Assembly (NCBI RefSeq): GCF_042434745.1
Contig: NZ_JBHLSS010000023.1
Length of the DNA: 7,055 nucleotides
Origin: Azotobacter paspali
GTDB lineage: Bacteria > Pseudomonadota > Gammaproteobacteria > Pseudomonadales > Pseudomonadaceae
Direction: 5' to 3' (one strand)
Position 1 is the first letter of the stretch; each line of letters starts with the position of its first letter. Positions 1 to 5,159 of the stretch are shown here, piece after piece. The translations under genes were made by a program, and so were the position numbers. The notes below the pieces were generated by a model. That model was not told the origin of the DNA. It made no database searches and saw nothing but the letters and a program-made list of their open reading frames with translations.

Positions 1-33
1 GAAGGCGTCGTGCAAGAATTGGACGGTCTGCAT
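1..33 (-). CDS. Probable start of a minus-strand gene, truncated by the window edge
   Basis: Reading the minus strand from 33, an ATG opens a frame of 11 codons to the edge, giving MQTVQFLHDAF. Ten of the 11 codons end in G or C, as expected for a Pseudomonas-like gene; the competing frame opening at a TTG (97-95) has mixed third positions. No convincing Shine-Dalgarno precedes the ATG (the upstream bases are C-rich), so the start is uncertain. The product is not recognised from so short a piece. Confidence 0.35.
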   Translation of the reverse strand, partial: MQTVQFLHDAF

Positions 34-247
34 GGGGCTGGGAGCGCTGTTTTTGTTTGGCGACCACCAATGTGCCCGCCCATGCAGGCCTCTTCAAGCC
101 TTACCTTTTTGATTTTTATGGAAAATTTCTGGGGATCTCTCAGGGCCGGAGGGTGAAAGGCGGGCGCAGAAAACGGCGCCCGGTTGGGAATAAAAGAAAC
201 GCTTCGCATAGGCCGCCAGCTTGGTTAGGTTTGTCAAAAAAATCACT
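34..247. other. Gene-free stretch at the left edge
   Basis: No reading frame here has convincing codon use on either strand. It contains one perfect 7-bp hairpin, CGGGCGC (161-167) and GCGCCCG (176-182), with an 8-base loop. No T-tract follows it on either strand, so it is not an obvious terminator. AT-rich tracts at 104-130 could carry a promoter for the minus-strand gene at the edge, but no clear -35/-10 pair was found. Confidence 0.4.
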
Positions 248-276
248 TTGACAGGTATTGAGTGGGTGGCTACTAT
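248..276 (+). promoter_or_regulatory. Near-consensus sigma-70 promoter for the orphan gene
   Basis: A perfect -35 box TTGACA (248-253), a 17-base spacer and a -10 box TACTAT (271-276) lie about 40 bases upstream of the ATG at 318. This is the best sigma-70 match in the window. The -35 box is one arm of an inverted repeat: TGTCAAA (232-238) and TTTGACA (247-253), separated by 8 bases. That arrangement could serve as an operator overlapping the -35, or as back-to-back -35 elements. Confidence 0.7.
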
Positions 277-317
277 CAATCTCCCATTCAGACTTGGCTC
301 TATATTAAGGAAAATAT

Positions 318-737
318 ATGACCATTCAAGTTCGTACTTCTGGAAAATACCTCGTCGTTGAGCTCGTTTCTGCAGCAGGTCGCAAGTATGAAGTTGGTTA
401 TCCAGTAGATGCTGGATACACCGAGAATGAGGTTGCTGAGCATGCCGGTGCTTTGTCTAAGGGGCTGTCTGAGACGTTTCTAGCTGTAAATTGGGTTCCC
501 GGTGCCGCTCCTGTCACGCCCTCCGCGCAAGTACAGAACCTGGGTATTGCTGAAGGTTACGTCAGCTATGATCGAGGTGTTGTTTATAACTACCGGATTA
601 GTTTCAAGAACACTAAAGGTTGGGGCTTCGACTTCAAGGACCTCACCAATGATGTATATTCCTGCAGCACGATCCGCAATGGGTGGCACTACATTGATTA
701 CAATTCGGATGATGCGACTATTGTTGGTGTCGCCTAA
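318..737 (+). CDS. Orphan hypothetical protein, 139 aa, lower-GC island cargo
   Basis: The product is not recognised. The ATG at 318 is preceded by AAGGA (307-311) at a 6-base spacing, and by a strong promoter at 248-276, so the start is well supported. The protein has no signal peptide and no membrane segment. The N-terminal part (residues 1-60) looks mixed alpha/beta. A short proline/alanine stretch (about 61-70, PGAAPVTPSA) may be a linker. The C-terminal part (about 72-139) is rich in Tyr, Trp, Asp and Asn, with GWGFDF at 101-106 and WHYIDYNSDD at 123-132, resembling a small beta-rich fold. Many codons end in A or T, unlike the GC-rich core genes to the right, which suggests recent acquisition. 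It stands alone between a possible terminator hairpin downstream and gene-free sequence upstream. An accessory or defence role is possible, but nothing in the sequence demonstrates one. Confidence 0.75.
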   Translation: MTIQVRTSGKYLVVELVSAAGRKYEVGYPVDAGYTENEVAEHAGALSKGLSETFLAVNWVPGAAPVTPSAQVQNLGIAEGYVSYDRGVVYNYRISFKNTKGWGFDFKDLTNDVYSCSTIRNGWHYIDYNSDDATIVGVA

Positions 738-945
738 TCACTATAAGGCGACATGCCAAGGTGCGCCATAGGTGTCGTAGCATCGTTTTTTAGCTCGTGT
801 GTATCCAGTCATCCAATAGTGGCTGGGTACACTTTACAGATATCTTGAAGAACGGTGGTCTTCCCTATTTAATGGAGTGAATTCGTAGGGTCTTTAGCAA
901 ATGCTGTGTTCCTTGTTCCATTGGGCTGTCGAGGAAGGAAGTCGT
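738..945. other. Gene-poor spacer between the orphan gene and the inverted repeat
   Basis: No substantial gene is seen here. A 32-codon frame (752-850, starting MPRCAIGVV) has AAGG four bases before its ATG, but its composition is not convincing. The only clear structure is the hairpin at 799-832. The stretch is AT-richer than the core genome, like the gene before it. Confidence 0.4.
799..832 (+). terminator. Possible terminator hairpin after the orphan gene
   Basis: GTGTATCCAG (799-808) can pair with CTGGGTACAC (823-832) in a 10-bp stem with one G-U pair and a 14-base loop. Only a short T run (TTT, 833-835) follows, so an intrinsic terminator is plausible but weak. It lies about 60 bases after the stop codon of the orphan gene. 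Confidence 0.35.
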
Positions 946-1007
946 TAGGTAGTGTCGTCATGAGGTTCCCGCCCATAACATTCCTTATCTCATGACGACA
1001 CTACCTA
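946..1007. repeat. Perfect 19-bp inverted repeat with a 24-bp spacer
   Basis: TAGGTAGTGTCGTCATGAG (946-964) is the exact reverse complement of 989-1007, with 24 unrelated bases between the arms. There is no T-tract on either side, so it does not look like a standard intrinsic terminator despite lying between convergent genes. The TAG stop codon of the minus-strand gene (1007-1005) is formed by the outer three bases of the right arm. It could be the two ends of a lost insertion element, a miniature element, or a recombination or protein-binding site. No matching IS family was recognised. Confidence 0.8.
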
Positions 1008-1511
1008 GTTAAGCCCTGGCAAGGCTCCCATTCCTGGGAAGGCGCCACGCACTTCCCAGAGCCGGTTCAACTCTGCATCGATCCACGCCAGATGCTCGTC
1101 CCATGGCTCGTCTGCCAAGTGCAAGCGCATCGCCTTGATGGCCTTCTCGATAGCGAGCAGCGATGAAATTGCGCCGTCGTGTGCCAGGGACTGATATCGC
1201 TGATCGACCGCTCCTGGCCGATTTCTGCCTATTAAGTTAAGCGGCTGATCGAGATGATGGACTGACGAATGCAAACAGCTAGGGGTGAGCTGGTTGACAG
1301 TGACAGGCAAAGGAGGGAGCAAAAGGCCAGACGACTGCGTAACCATCAGCGGCCTGGCAAAGTTCAAATGCCAATGCCATGCTCCTTGGCCGCCTGGAAA
1401 AGAAACTGCACTGATACCTGACGCGATGGCGGCCGCCACCGTGTCCTTGCTGATATGAAAACCGTTGATGCATAACACCAACGGTCTCTGACAACGCGAC
1501 TCAGTCTTCAC
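1005..1511 (-). CDS. Hypothetical protein, 168 aa, island gene
   Basis: The product is not recognised. The frame opens with GTG at 1511, overlapping the end of the previous gene by 11 bases (stop at 1501), which suggests translational coupling in one transcription unit. The N-terminal half includes a hydrophobic, Gly/Ala-rich stretch (DTVAAAIASGISAVSF). The middle is Leu/Pro/Ser-rich and low in charge (SGLLLPPLPVTVNQLTPS). The last 60 residues change character to a charged helix, with DEPWDEHLAWIDAELNRLW near the end, which looks far more like a conserved domain. The stop codon lies in one arm of the 19-bp inverted repeat, so the C terminus may have been altered when that repeat arrived. The N-terminal half could be spurious or a fusion. 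Confidence 0.45.
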   Translation of the reverse strand: MKTESRCQRPLVLCINGFHISKDTVAAAIASGISAVSFPGGQGAWHWHLNFARPLMVTQSSGLLLPPLPVTVNQLTPSCLHSSVHHLDQPLNLIGRNRPGAVDQRYQSLAHDGAISSLLAIEKAIKAMRLHLADEPWDEHLAWIDAELNRLWEVRGAFPGMGALPGLN

Positions 1512-1815
1512 CGGCCCGATATCGCTGCTCGATCTCCAGCCGCGTCAGCTTGTCCACCAAGGCCGCCTCGAACACCTCCGTCTGTTCTACAGTCACGCCT
1601 TTCGGCGCGTACCGTTTCACCACATCGTCGTGGCGATCGGAGTATTGGGCTTCGAGAACCCGAACGGCCCAGGCTGCCCGCGACTCGTTGGCGAGGGGCT
1701 GGGCGATGCCGTACGTTTCGCCGAGCCAGTCCCAGGCGATGGCCTGGTAGTAGACTACCCGGCCGTTCGAGGTGGCGAAGCCGTTGCCGAAGCGACGGTG
1801 CCTTTTCATGTTCAT
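1501..1815 (-). CDS. Hypothetical protein, 104 aa, island gene
   Basis: The product is not recognised. The ATG at 1815 overlaps the stop of the upstream coiled-coil gene in an ATGA arrangement (TGA at 1814-1812), a classic coupled start; a second ATG two codons later is an alternative. The protein begins with a basic segment (MKRHRRFGNG) and then alternates aromatic and charged residues (VVYYQAIAWDWLGETYGIAQ). It ends in a charged, probably helical region (EIEQRYRAGED) and has no signal peptide or membrane segment. Third codon positions are mostly G or C, as in a native Pseudomonas gene. Its tight coupling to the coiled-coil gene and to the following gene suggests the three were once co-expressed island functions. 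Confidence 0.65.
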   Translation of the reverse strand: MNMKRHRRFGNGFATSNGRVVYYQAIAWDWLGETYGIAQPLANESRAAWAVRVLEAQYSDRHDDVVKRYAPKGVTVEQTEVFEAALVDKLTRLEIEQRYRAGED

Positions 1816-2449
1816 GCGGCCTTGTCCTCCTGGGCACGGCGTACCAGTTCGTCCAGTCCAACCGATCCGGCGAGCGGGGCATACCGGGGGACGCTCAGTT
1901 TGGACAGGCCTGCGTTCCAGCCGCCAAGTTGCCTATCCAGTGCAACCAGGCGGGCGCCAAGGGCGGCCAGGTCGTCGGCAACGGCGTCCCATTGCCTGGA
2001 GTTCTGCTCGTAAGGCAGCCTTGTAGGCATCCGTAGCCTGTTGTCGGACTTCGCTCAATTGCTTGGCCAGGGTGGTGGTCTCCTGCTCCAGCGCCTCGGT
2101 GAGGATCTGGCTGGTACGGTCCTTTTCGCCGACCAGCCGGGCCGCTTCGATGGCCTGGCTCAGCTTGGCTTGGGCCGTTTTTTCGGCCTTGGCGTCGCCG
2201 CTGGCCGCCGCGCGGGCGATTGCCTGGGCTGCCTCCTGCTCGCCTTGGCGGGCGGTTTCCTGCATTTGCTGGGCCTCGCAGTCGCTTCTGCAACTGGGCC
2301 TCTTGACGTTCCAGCAGGGCGGCACGTTCGAGAGCCGTCTTGGCTTCGGTTTCATGCCGGGTGATGTCCTCAGCCGTCGTGGCCAAGCGTTCGAAGTGGG
2401 CGGTCTGTTGATCGATCCTCTTGATCACGTCAGGAAGCGAGCGCAGCCG
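1812..2449 (-). pseudogene. Coiled-coil protein gene, 5'-truncated and broken by two +1 frameshifts
   Basis: Three successive minus-strand frames join into one long, charged, Gln/Glu/Ala-rich helical protein of about 211 residues if two single bases are removed. The first frame (from about 2449) reads RLRSLPDVIKRIDQQTAHFE and continues to ...EAQLQKRL. The second resumes as EAQQMQETARQGEQEAAQAI and runs to ...ATDAYKAAL. The third resumes as EQNSRQWDAVADDLAALGAR and ends ...DELVRRAQEDKAA with TGA at 1814-1812. The breaks are best placed at 2278 (CTG-C-GAG) and 2010 (TTA-C-GAG). The 5' end is missing because the sequence is joined to an integrase remnant at about 2440-2450. The composition resembles plasmid or ICE coiled-coil accessory proteins such as KfrA-like ones, but this is a general resemblance and no family is claimed. 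Sequencing error is an alternative explanation for either break. Confidence 0.7.
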
Positions 2450-2510
2450 GCTCCAGGCTGGCCAGCGTGGTATCCGCCAGCGGGCGGCGCTTGATCTCGC
2501 TGCGCTTCAT
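2430..2510 (-). pseudogene. N-terminal stump of a tRNA-targeting tyrosine integrase
   Basis: From the ATG at 2510 the frame reads MKRSEIKRRPLADTTLASL followed by EP, then runs into unrelated residues and stops at 2430 after 26 codons. That opening (short basic start, then a PLADT-like segment) is recalled from P4-type integrases of Pseudomonas islands with an N-terminal DUF4102-type arm-binding domain. Full-length members are roughly 400 residues and continue with a YRxxD..GLxxRV-type segment, which is absent here. The catalytic domain (Arg, His-x-x-Arg, Tyr) is completely missing. The gene sits beside the tRNA 3' end and reads away from it, the usual place and direction for such integrases. 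An AGAGG-like Shine-Dalgarno lies about 10 bases upstream. The identification rests on about 20 residues plus position. Confidence 0.6.
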
Positions 2511-2514
2511 TGCC

Positions 2515-2562
2515 TGTATGCCTCTGCTTCTAACTTTTCGGAAACATACAAGCTGGCATACA
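2515..2562. repeat. TGTATGCC sites upstream of the integrase stump
   Basis: TGTATGCC (2515-2522) is repeated in inverted orientation as GGCATACA (2555-2562). A partial third copy, CATACA (2545-2550), lies in the same orientation as the second, 12 bases from its equivalent part. They lie between the integrase start codon and its likely promoter region (a possible minus-strand -10, TATAAC, at 2577-2572). Such repeated short sites near the attachment site fit integrase arm-type or excisionase binding sites, or an integrase operator. Confidence 0.4.
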
Positions 2563-2609
2563 CGGCGGGAAGTTATAGGGGTAGATAGCGAGAGACAGCC
2601 AGACACAAG

Positions 2610-2633
2610 AAAACCCGCATGGGGCGGGCTTTT
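2610..2633 (-). terminator. Rho-independent terminator after tRNA-Arg
   Basis: On the minus strand a GC stem (GCCCGC pairing with GCGGGT, with AAAA and TTTT flanks) is followed by TTTT, about 45 bases after the tRNA 3' end. The symmetry of A- and T-tracts means it could also act on the plus strand. It would stop tRNA transcription from reading into the integrase remnant. Confidence 0.7.
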
Positions 2634-2677
2634 CAGGGATGTTTGTAGACTGTTGGAGACAGCTAGAAACAGGTATT

Positions 2678-2754
2678 TGGCGCGCTCGGCGGGATTCGAA
2701 CCCACGACCCCTGCCTTCGGAGGGCAGTACTCTATCCAGCTGAGCTACGAGCGC
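2678..2754 (-). tRNA. tRNA-Arg, anticodon CCG, island attachment target
   Basis: All arms fold on the minus strand. The acceptor stem GCGCTCG pairs perfectly with CGAGCGC. The D stem is GCTC/GAGT. The anticodon stem CTGCC/GGCAG holds the loop CTCCGAA, giving anticodon CCG, which reads CGG. The variable loop is GGGTC, and the T arm is GTGGG-TTCGAAT-CCCGC. The discriminator base is G, and CCA is encoded at 2680-2678. The length is 77 bases including CCA. The tRNA 3' portion reaching to 2678 is the likely attachment core for the island on the left; the gene remains intact after insertion. Confidence 0.97.
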
Positions 2755-2781
2755 GTTGCGGGGTGTTCCGGGAGCGGGATT

Positions 2782-2795
2782 CGGTCGGGCGACCG
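2782..2795. repeat. Perfect short palindrome in the tRNA-Arg leader
   Basis: CGGTCG and CGACCG flank a 2-base centre. It lies 28 bases upstream of the tRNA 5' end, between the tRNA and its probable promoter. It may be a leader hairpin of the precursor tRNA; no function is evident. Confidence 0.3.
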
Positions 2796-2819
2796 GTGCC
2801 CCTGGAGCGAAGAGGCCAT

Positions 2820-2848
2820 ATTTAAGCATTAGCGCCGGGCTTGCACAA
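2820..2848 (-). promoter_or_regulatory. Possible promoter of tRNA-Arg
   Basis: On the minus strand TTGTGC (2848-2843) and TTAAAT (2825-2820) are separated by 17 bases. This would give a leader of roughly 55-60 bases before the tRNA 5' end at 2754. It is the only AT-rich -10-like element in this GC-rich gap. Both boxes deviate from consensus. Confidence 0.4.
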
Positions 2849-2904
2849 CCATGGGCCGGCGAGTTCAGGCGCTTTCTTCGGCGTCGTGCGGCGGGCACCG
2901 ACGA

Positions 2905-2929
2905 AAACGGGGCCGTGAGGGCCCCGTTT
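2905..2929 (-). terminator. Rho-independent terminator of the TerC-family gene
   Basis: A perfect 10-bp stem, AAACGGGGCC (2905-2914) with GGCCCCGTTT (2920-2929), has a 5-base loop. On the minus strand it is followed by TTTT-C, 20 bases after the TerC-family stop codon (2950). It ends that gene and probably the whole minus-strand transport unit, before the tRNA promoter. Confidence 0.88.
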
Positions 2930-2949
2930 CTTCGTGCGGCGCTTGTGGA

Positions 2950-3696
2950 CTATTGGCCGGGGATGTCCTTGCTCAGGTGCACCGGTTCCTTGCGGGCGCG
3001 GCGCATGCGGATGTTCAGCGCTTCCACCGCCAGCGAGAAGGCCATGGCGAAGTAGACGTAGCCCTTGGGCACGTGCACCCCGAAGCTCTCGGCGATCAGC
3101 ACGGTGCCGACCACGATGAGGAACGACAGGGCCAGCAGCTTGAGGCTCGGGTGGCGGTCGATGAAGGTGCCGATGGTGCCGGAGGCGGCCATCATCACCA
3201 GCACGGCGGCGACGATCGCGGCGATCATCACCGGTACGTGGGAGACCATGCCGACCGCGGTGATCACCGAGTCCAGGGAGAACACGATGTCGATGATCGC
3301 GATCTGCACGATGGTAGCGATGAACTGGCCGCTGCTCTTGGGCGCTTCGTTGGCCTCGTCCTCGCCTTCCAGGCCGTGGTAGATCTCGGTGCTGCTCTTC
3401 CACAGCAGGAACAGGCCGCCGAAGAACAGGATCAAATCGCGTCCGGAGATGCCCTGGCCGAAGACGTGGAAGAGGTCAACGGTCAGACCCATCACCCAGG
3501 AGATCGACAGCAGCAGGAGAATCCGCGTGACCATCGCCAGCGCCAGGCCGAACAGGCGGGTACGTGGCTGCATGTCTTTCGGCATGCGACCGACGAGGAT
3601 CGAGATCATGATGATGTTGTCGATGCCGAGCACGATTTCCAGCGCGGTCAGGGTGAAGAAGGCAACCCAGATCTCCGGGTTGGTCAGCCAGTCCAT
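2950..3696 (-). CDS. TerC-family integral membrane protein (YgdQ-like), probable metal exporter
   Basis: The 248-residue product matches the TerC family (Pfam TerC) and closely resembles the layout of E. coli YgdQ, itself about 237 residues. Family signatures are visible. The first half has TALEIVLGIDNIIMISIL with acidic E20 and D26 inside a membrane helix. The second half has QIAIIDIVFSLDSVITAVGM with D136 and D142, and the C-terminal part has HVPKGYVYFAMAFSLAVEALN (about 208-228) with E203 and E225. About seven hydrophobic segments surround a charged loop (EGEDEANEAPKSS, 110-122) and a basic tail. Repeated intramembrane acids suit cation transport; some TerC proteins in other bacteria are linked to Mn2+ efflux and to tellurite resistance. 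The start is supported by AGAGGA (3708-3703) six bases before the ATG. It lies 97 bases after the CitMHS gene on the same strand, so it may be co-transcribed or have its own promoter. The substrate is inferred. Confidence 0.93.
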   Translation of the reverse strand: MDWLTNPEIWVAFFTLTALEIVLGIDNIIMISILVGRMPKDMQPRTRLFGLALAMVTRILLLLSISWVMGLTVDLFHVFGQGISGRDLILFFGGLFLLWKSSTEIYHGLEGEDEANEAPKSSGQFIATIVQIAIIDIVFSLDSVITAVGMVSHVPVMIAAIVAAVLVMMAASGTIGTFIDRHPSLKLLALSFLIVVGTVLIAESFGVHVPKGYVYFAMAFSLAVEALNIRMRRARKEPVHLSKDIPGQ

Positions 3697-3715
3697 AAAG
3701 GGTCCTCTAAATCGT

Positions 3716-3751
3716 CGGTTGTGCGGCTGGTGGCAGGCGGGCCGCCAACCG
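3716..3751 (-). promoter_or_regulatory. Hairpin in the leader of the TerC-family gene
   Basis: On the minus strand CGGTTGGCGGC (3751-3741) pairs with GCCGCACAACCG (3727-3716) in an 11-bp GC-rich stem with one bulged A and a 13-base loop. Its foot lies seven bases before the Shine-Dalgarno AGAGGA. It is not followed by a T-tract, so it is not a standard terminator of the upstream gene. It may affect translation, or it may be an RNA end or stabilising structure. The conserved bases of the yybP-ykoY manganese riboswitch, common in front of TerC genes, are not seen. Confidence 0.4.
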
Positions 3752-3757
3752 CGGGAT

Positions 3758-3788
3758 TCTGTACGCCGCTGTGTGAAATTTCCGTCAA
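3758..3788 (-). promoter_or_regulatory. Weak candidate promoter for the TerC-family gene
   Basis: On the minus strand TTGACG (3788-3783) and TACAGA (3763-3758) are 19 bases apart, just after the CitMHS stop codon. The spacing is longer than ideal, so this is tentative. If real, it would allow TerC expression independent of CitMHS, with a leader of about 55 bases containing the hairpin at 3716-3751. Confidence 0.25.
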
Positions 3789-3793
3789 GGCGT

Positions 3794-5125
3794 TCAGCCG
3801 GCCGCCACCGGAACGATGGCTAGACCGCCGGCCGCCGGAAAGACGCCGACCAGCAGCGCGGCGAGCATTATCGCCAGACAGAGCAGGGTAGCCAGCTTTA
3901 AGGCGAAACGCTGCAGGTCGCCGAACTCGATCTTCGCCAGACCCACCAGCAGGTAGGTGGAGGGTACCAGCGGACTGAGCAGGTGCACCGGCTGGCCGAC
4001 GATCGAGGCGCGCGCCATTTCCACCGGGCTGATGCCGTAGTGTCCGGCGGCTTCGGTGAGCACCGGCAGCACCCCGTAGTAGAAGGCGTCATTGGACATG
4101 AAGAATGTGAAGGGCATGCTCACCAGCGCGGTCACCACGGCGAGATAGGGCCCCATCGCGTCCGGGATCAGCGCCAGCAGGCTCTTCGACATGGAGTCGA
4201 CCATCCCGGTGCCGGAGAGGATGCCGGTGAAGATGCCAGCGGCGAAGATCAGGCCGACCACCGCCAGCACGTTGCCGGCGTGGGCGGCGATGCGCTCCTT
4301 CTGTGCCTTGAGGCAGGGATAGTTGATGATCATGGCGAGGCTGAAGGCGATCATGAACAGCACCGGCAACGGCAGCACGCCGGTGATCAGCGTGCCCATC
4401 AGACCCAGGGTCAGCATGGCGTTGATCATCAACAGCTTCGGCCGGCGCGCTTCGGGATACTGGGAGACGGTGACCTCGGAGTGATCCTCGCTGCCGTCGG
4501 AGAGGCGCAGCACACCGAGGCGCTCGCGTTCGCGCTTGCCGTACAGGTAGGCCATGCCCAGCAGGACGGCCACGCCGATCGCCATGGCCGGGATCATCGG
4601 CACGAACACGTCCGACGGGTCGACCTGCAGGGCGCTGGCGGCGCGGGCGGTGGGGCCGCCCCAAGGGGTCATGTTCATGATTCCGCCGGCGAGGATGATC
4701 AGGCCGGCCATGATCCGCGGGTTCATGCCGATGCGGCTGTACAGCGGCAGCATGGCGGCGACGCAGATCATGTAGGTGGTGGCGCCGTCGCCGTCGAGGG
4801 AAACGATCAGCGCCAGGGCGGCGGTGCCGACGGAGACCCGCAAGGGGTCGCCCTTGACCATGCGCAGGATGAAGCGCACCGGCGGGTCGAACAGCCCCGA
4901 ATCGATCATCAGGGCGAAGTAGAGGATGGCGAACATCAGCATCACCCCGGTCGGGGCGAGCTTGGTGATGCCCTGCAGCATCATCGGTCCGATGTCGCCG
5001 GCGAAACCGCCGAATAGGGCGAACAGCACGGGAATGATGATGAGGGCGATCAGCGCCGAGAGGCGTTGGGTCATGATCAGGCACATGAAGGTCAAGACCA
5101 TGGCGAAGCCGAGGAAAGTCAGCAT
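3794..5125 (-). CDS. CitMHS-family metal-citrate symporter
   Basis: The 443-residue, strongly hydrophobic protein fits the CitMHS family (TC 2.A.11; usual length about 430-445), which imports citrate as a complex with Mg2+, Ca2+ or other divalent metals using protons. Recognisable segments are the start MLTFLGFAMVLTFMCLIMTQ, SLDGDGATTYMI (109-120), GGIMNMTPWGGPTARAASAL (147-166), SGTGMVDSMSKSL (304-316), MSNDAFYYGVLPV (343-355) and GQPVHLLSPLVPSTYLLVGL (377-396). A charged cytoplasmic loop lies near 196-232. The ATG at 5125 is chosen because a GGAG sits eight bases upstream and the family N terminus begins there. An in-frame TTG 36 codons upstream would add an implausible Pro/Arg-rich extension. 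It is divergent from an outer-membrane porin and followed by the TerC-family gene, which suggests a carboxylate/metal uptake unit. Closely related members may prefer other tricarboxylates. Confidence 0.93.
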   Translation of the reverse strand: MLTFLGFAMVLTFMCLIMTQRLSALIALIIIPVLFALFGGFAGDIGPMMLQGITKLAPTGVMLMFAILYFALMIDSGLFDPPVRFILRMVKGDPLRVSVGTAALALIVSLDGDGATTYMICVAAMLPLYSRIGMNPRIMAGLIILAGGIMNMTPWGGPTARAASALQVDPSDVFVPMIPAMAIGVAVLLGMAYLYGKRERERLGVLRLSDGSEDHSEVTVSQYPEARRPKLLMINAMLTLGLMGTLITGVLPLPVLFMIAFSLAMIINYPCLKAQKERIAAHAGNVLAVVGLIFAAGIFTGILSGTGMVDSMSKSLLALIPDAMGPYLAVVTALVSMPFTFFMSNDAFYYGVLPVLTEAAGHYGISPVEMARASIVGQPVHLLSPLVPSTYLLVGLAKIEFGDLQRFALKLATLLCLAIMLAALLVGVFPAAGGLAIVPVAAG

Positions 5126-5159
5126 GACGAGTACTCCGGAAGGCAGGGACGGGGGCGGA

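Larger units (their letters stand above)
1..2677. mobile_element. Decayed end of a genomic island inserted at tRNA-Arg (partial, continues left)
   Basis: The island reading rests on four observations. An integrase N-terminal remnant starts 168 bases beyond the 3' end of a tRNA gene and reads away from it. The genes in this stretch are short, overlapping and unrecognised. One of them is broken by frameshifts. Base composition shifts towards AT in the 250-950 part compared with the GC-rich core to the right. tRNA-inserting islands typically duplicate the tRNA 3' end as an attachment site; the second copy is not in this window, so the far border lies outside to the left. The exact right border is set within or just after the tRNA 3' end. 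Loss of most of the integrase means this end cannot drive its own excision. Confidence 0.7.

Noticed and set aside
224..950. Possible integron gene cassette: GTTAGGT occurs at 224-230 and 944-950, flanking the orphan gene
   Set aside because: The sequence matches GTTRRRY, but no matching RYYYAAC partner or attC-like folded site of normal size (about 57-141 bp) lies after the gene, and no integrase is seen.
1288..1325. Plus-strand stretch reading WLTVTGKGGSKR, like a tyrosine recombinase segment
   Set aside because: The conserved VPL-type continuation and any catalytic residues are missing, stop codons lie nearby, and the minus strand carries the better-supported frame.
3697..3793. yybP-ykoY (Mn2+) riboswitch in front of the TerC gene
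   Set aside because: The leader is short and the conserved GGGGAGUAG-type bases of the motif are absent.
2851..3891. Long plus-strand open frame (346 codons) over the TerC gene
   Set aside because: It runs antisense through the TerC gene, its terminator and the intergenic region; the protein is low-complexity and unlike any family.
3983..5017. Long plus-strand open frame (344 codons) rich in His, Asp, Gly and Gln
   Set aside because: It is the complement of the CitMHS gene. The composition is what GC-rich codon bias produces on the opposite strand, and there is no ribosome site.
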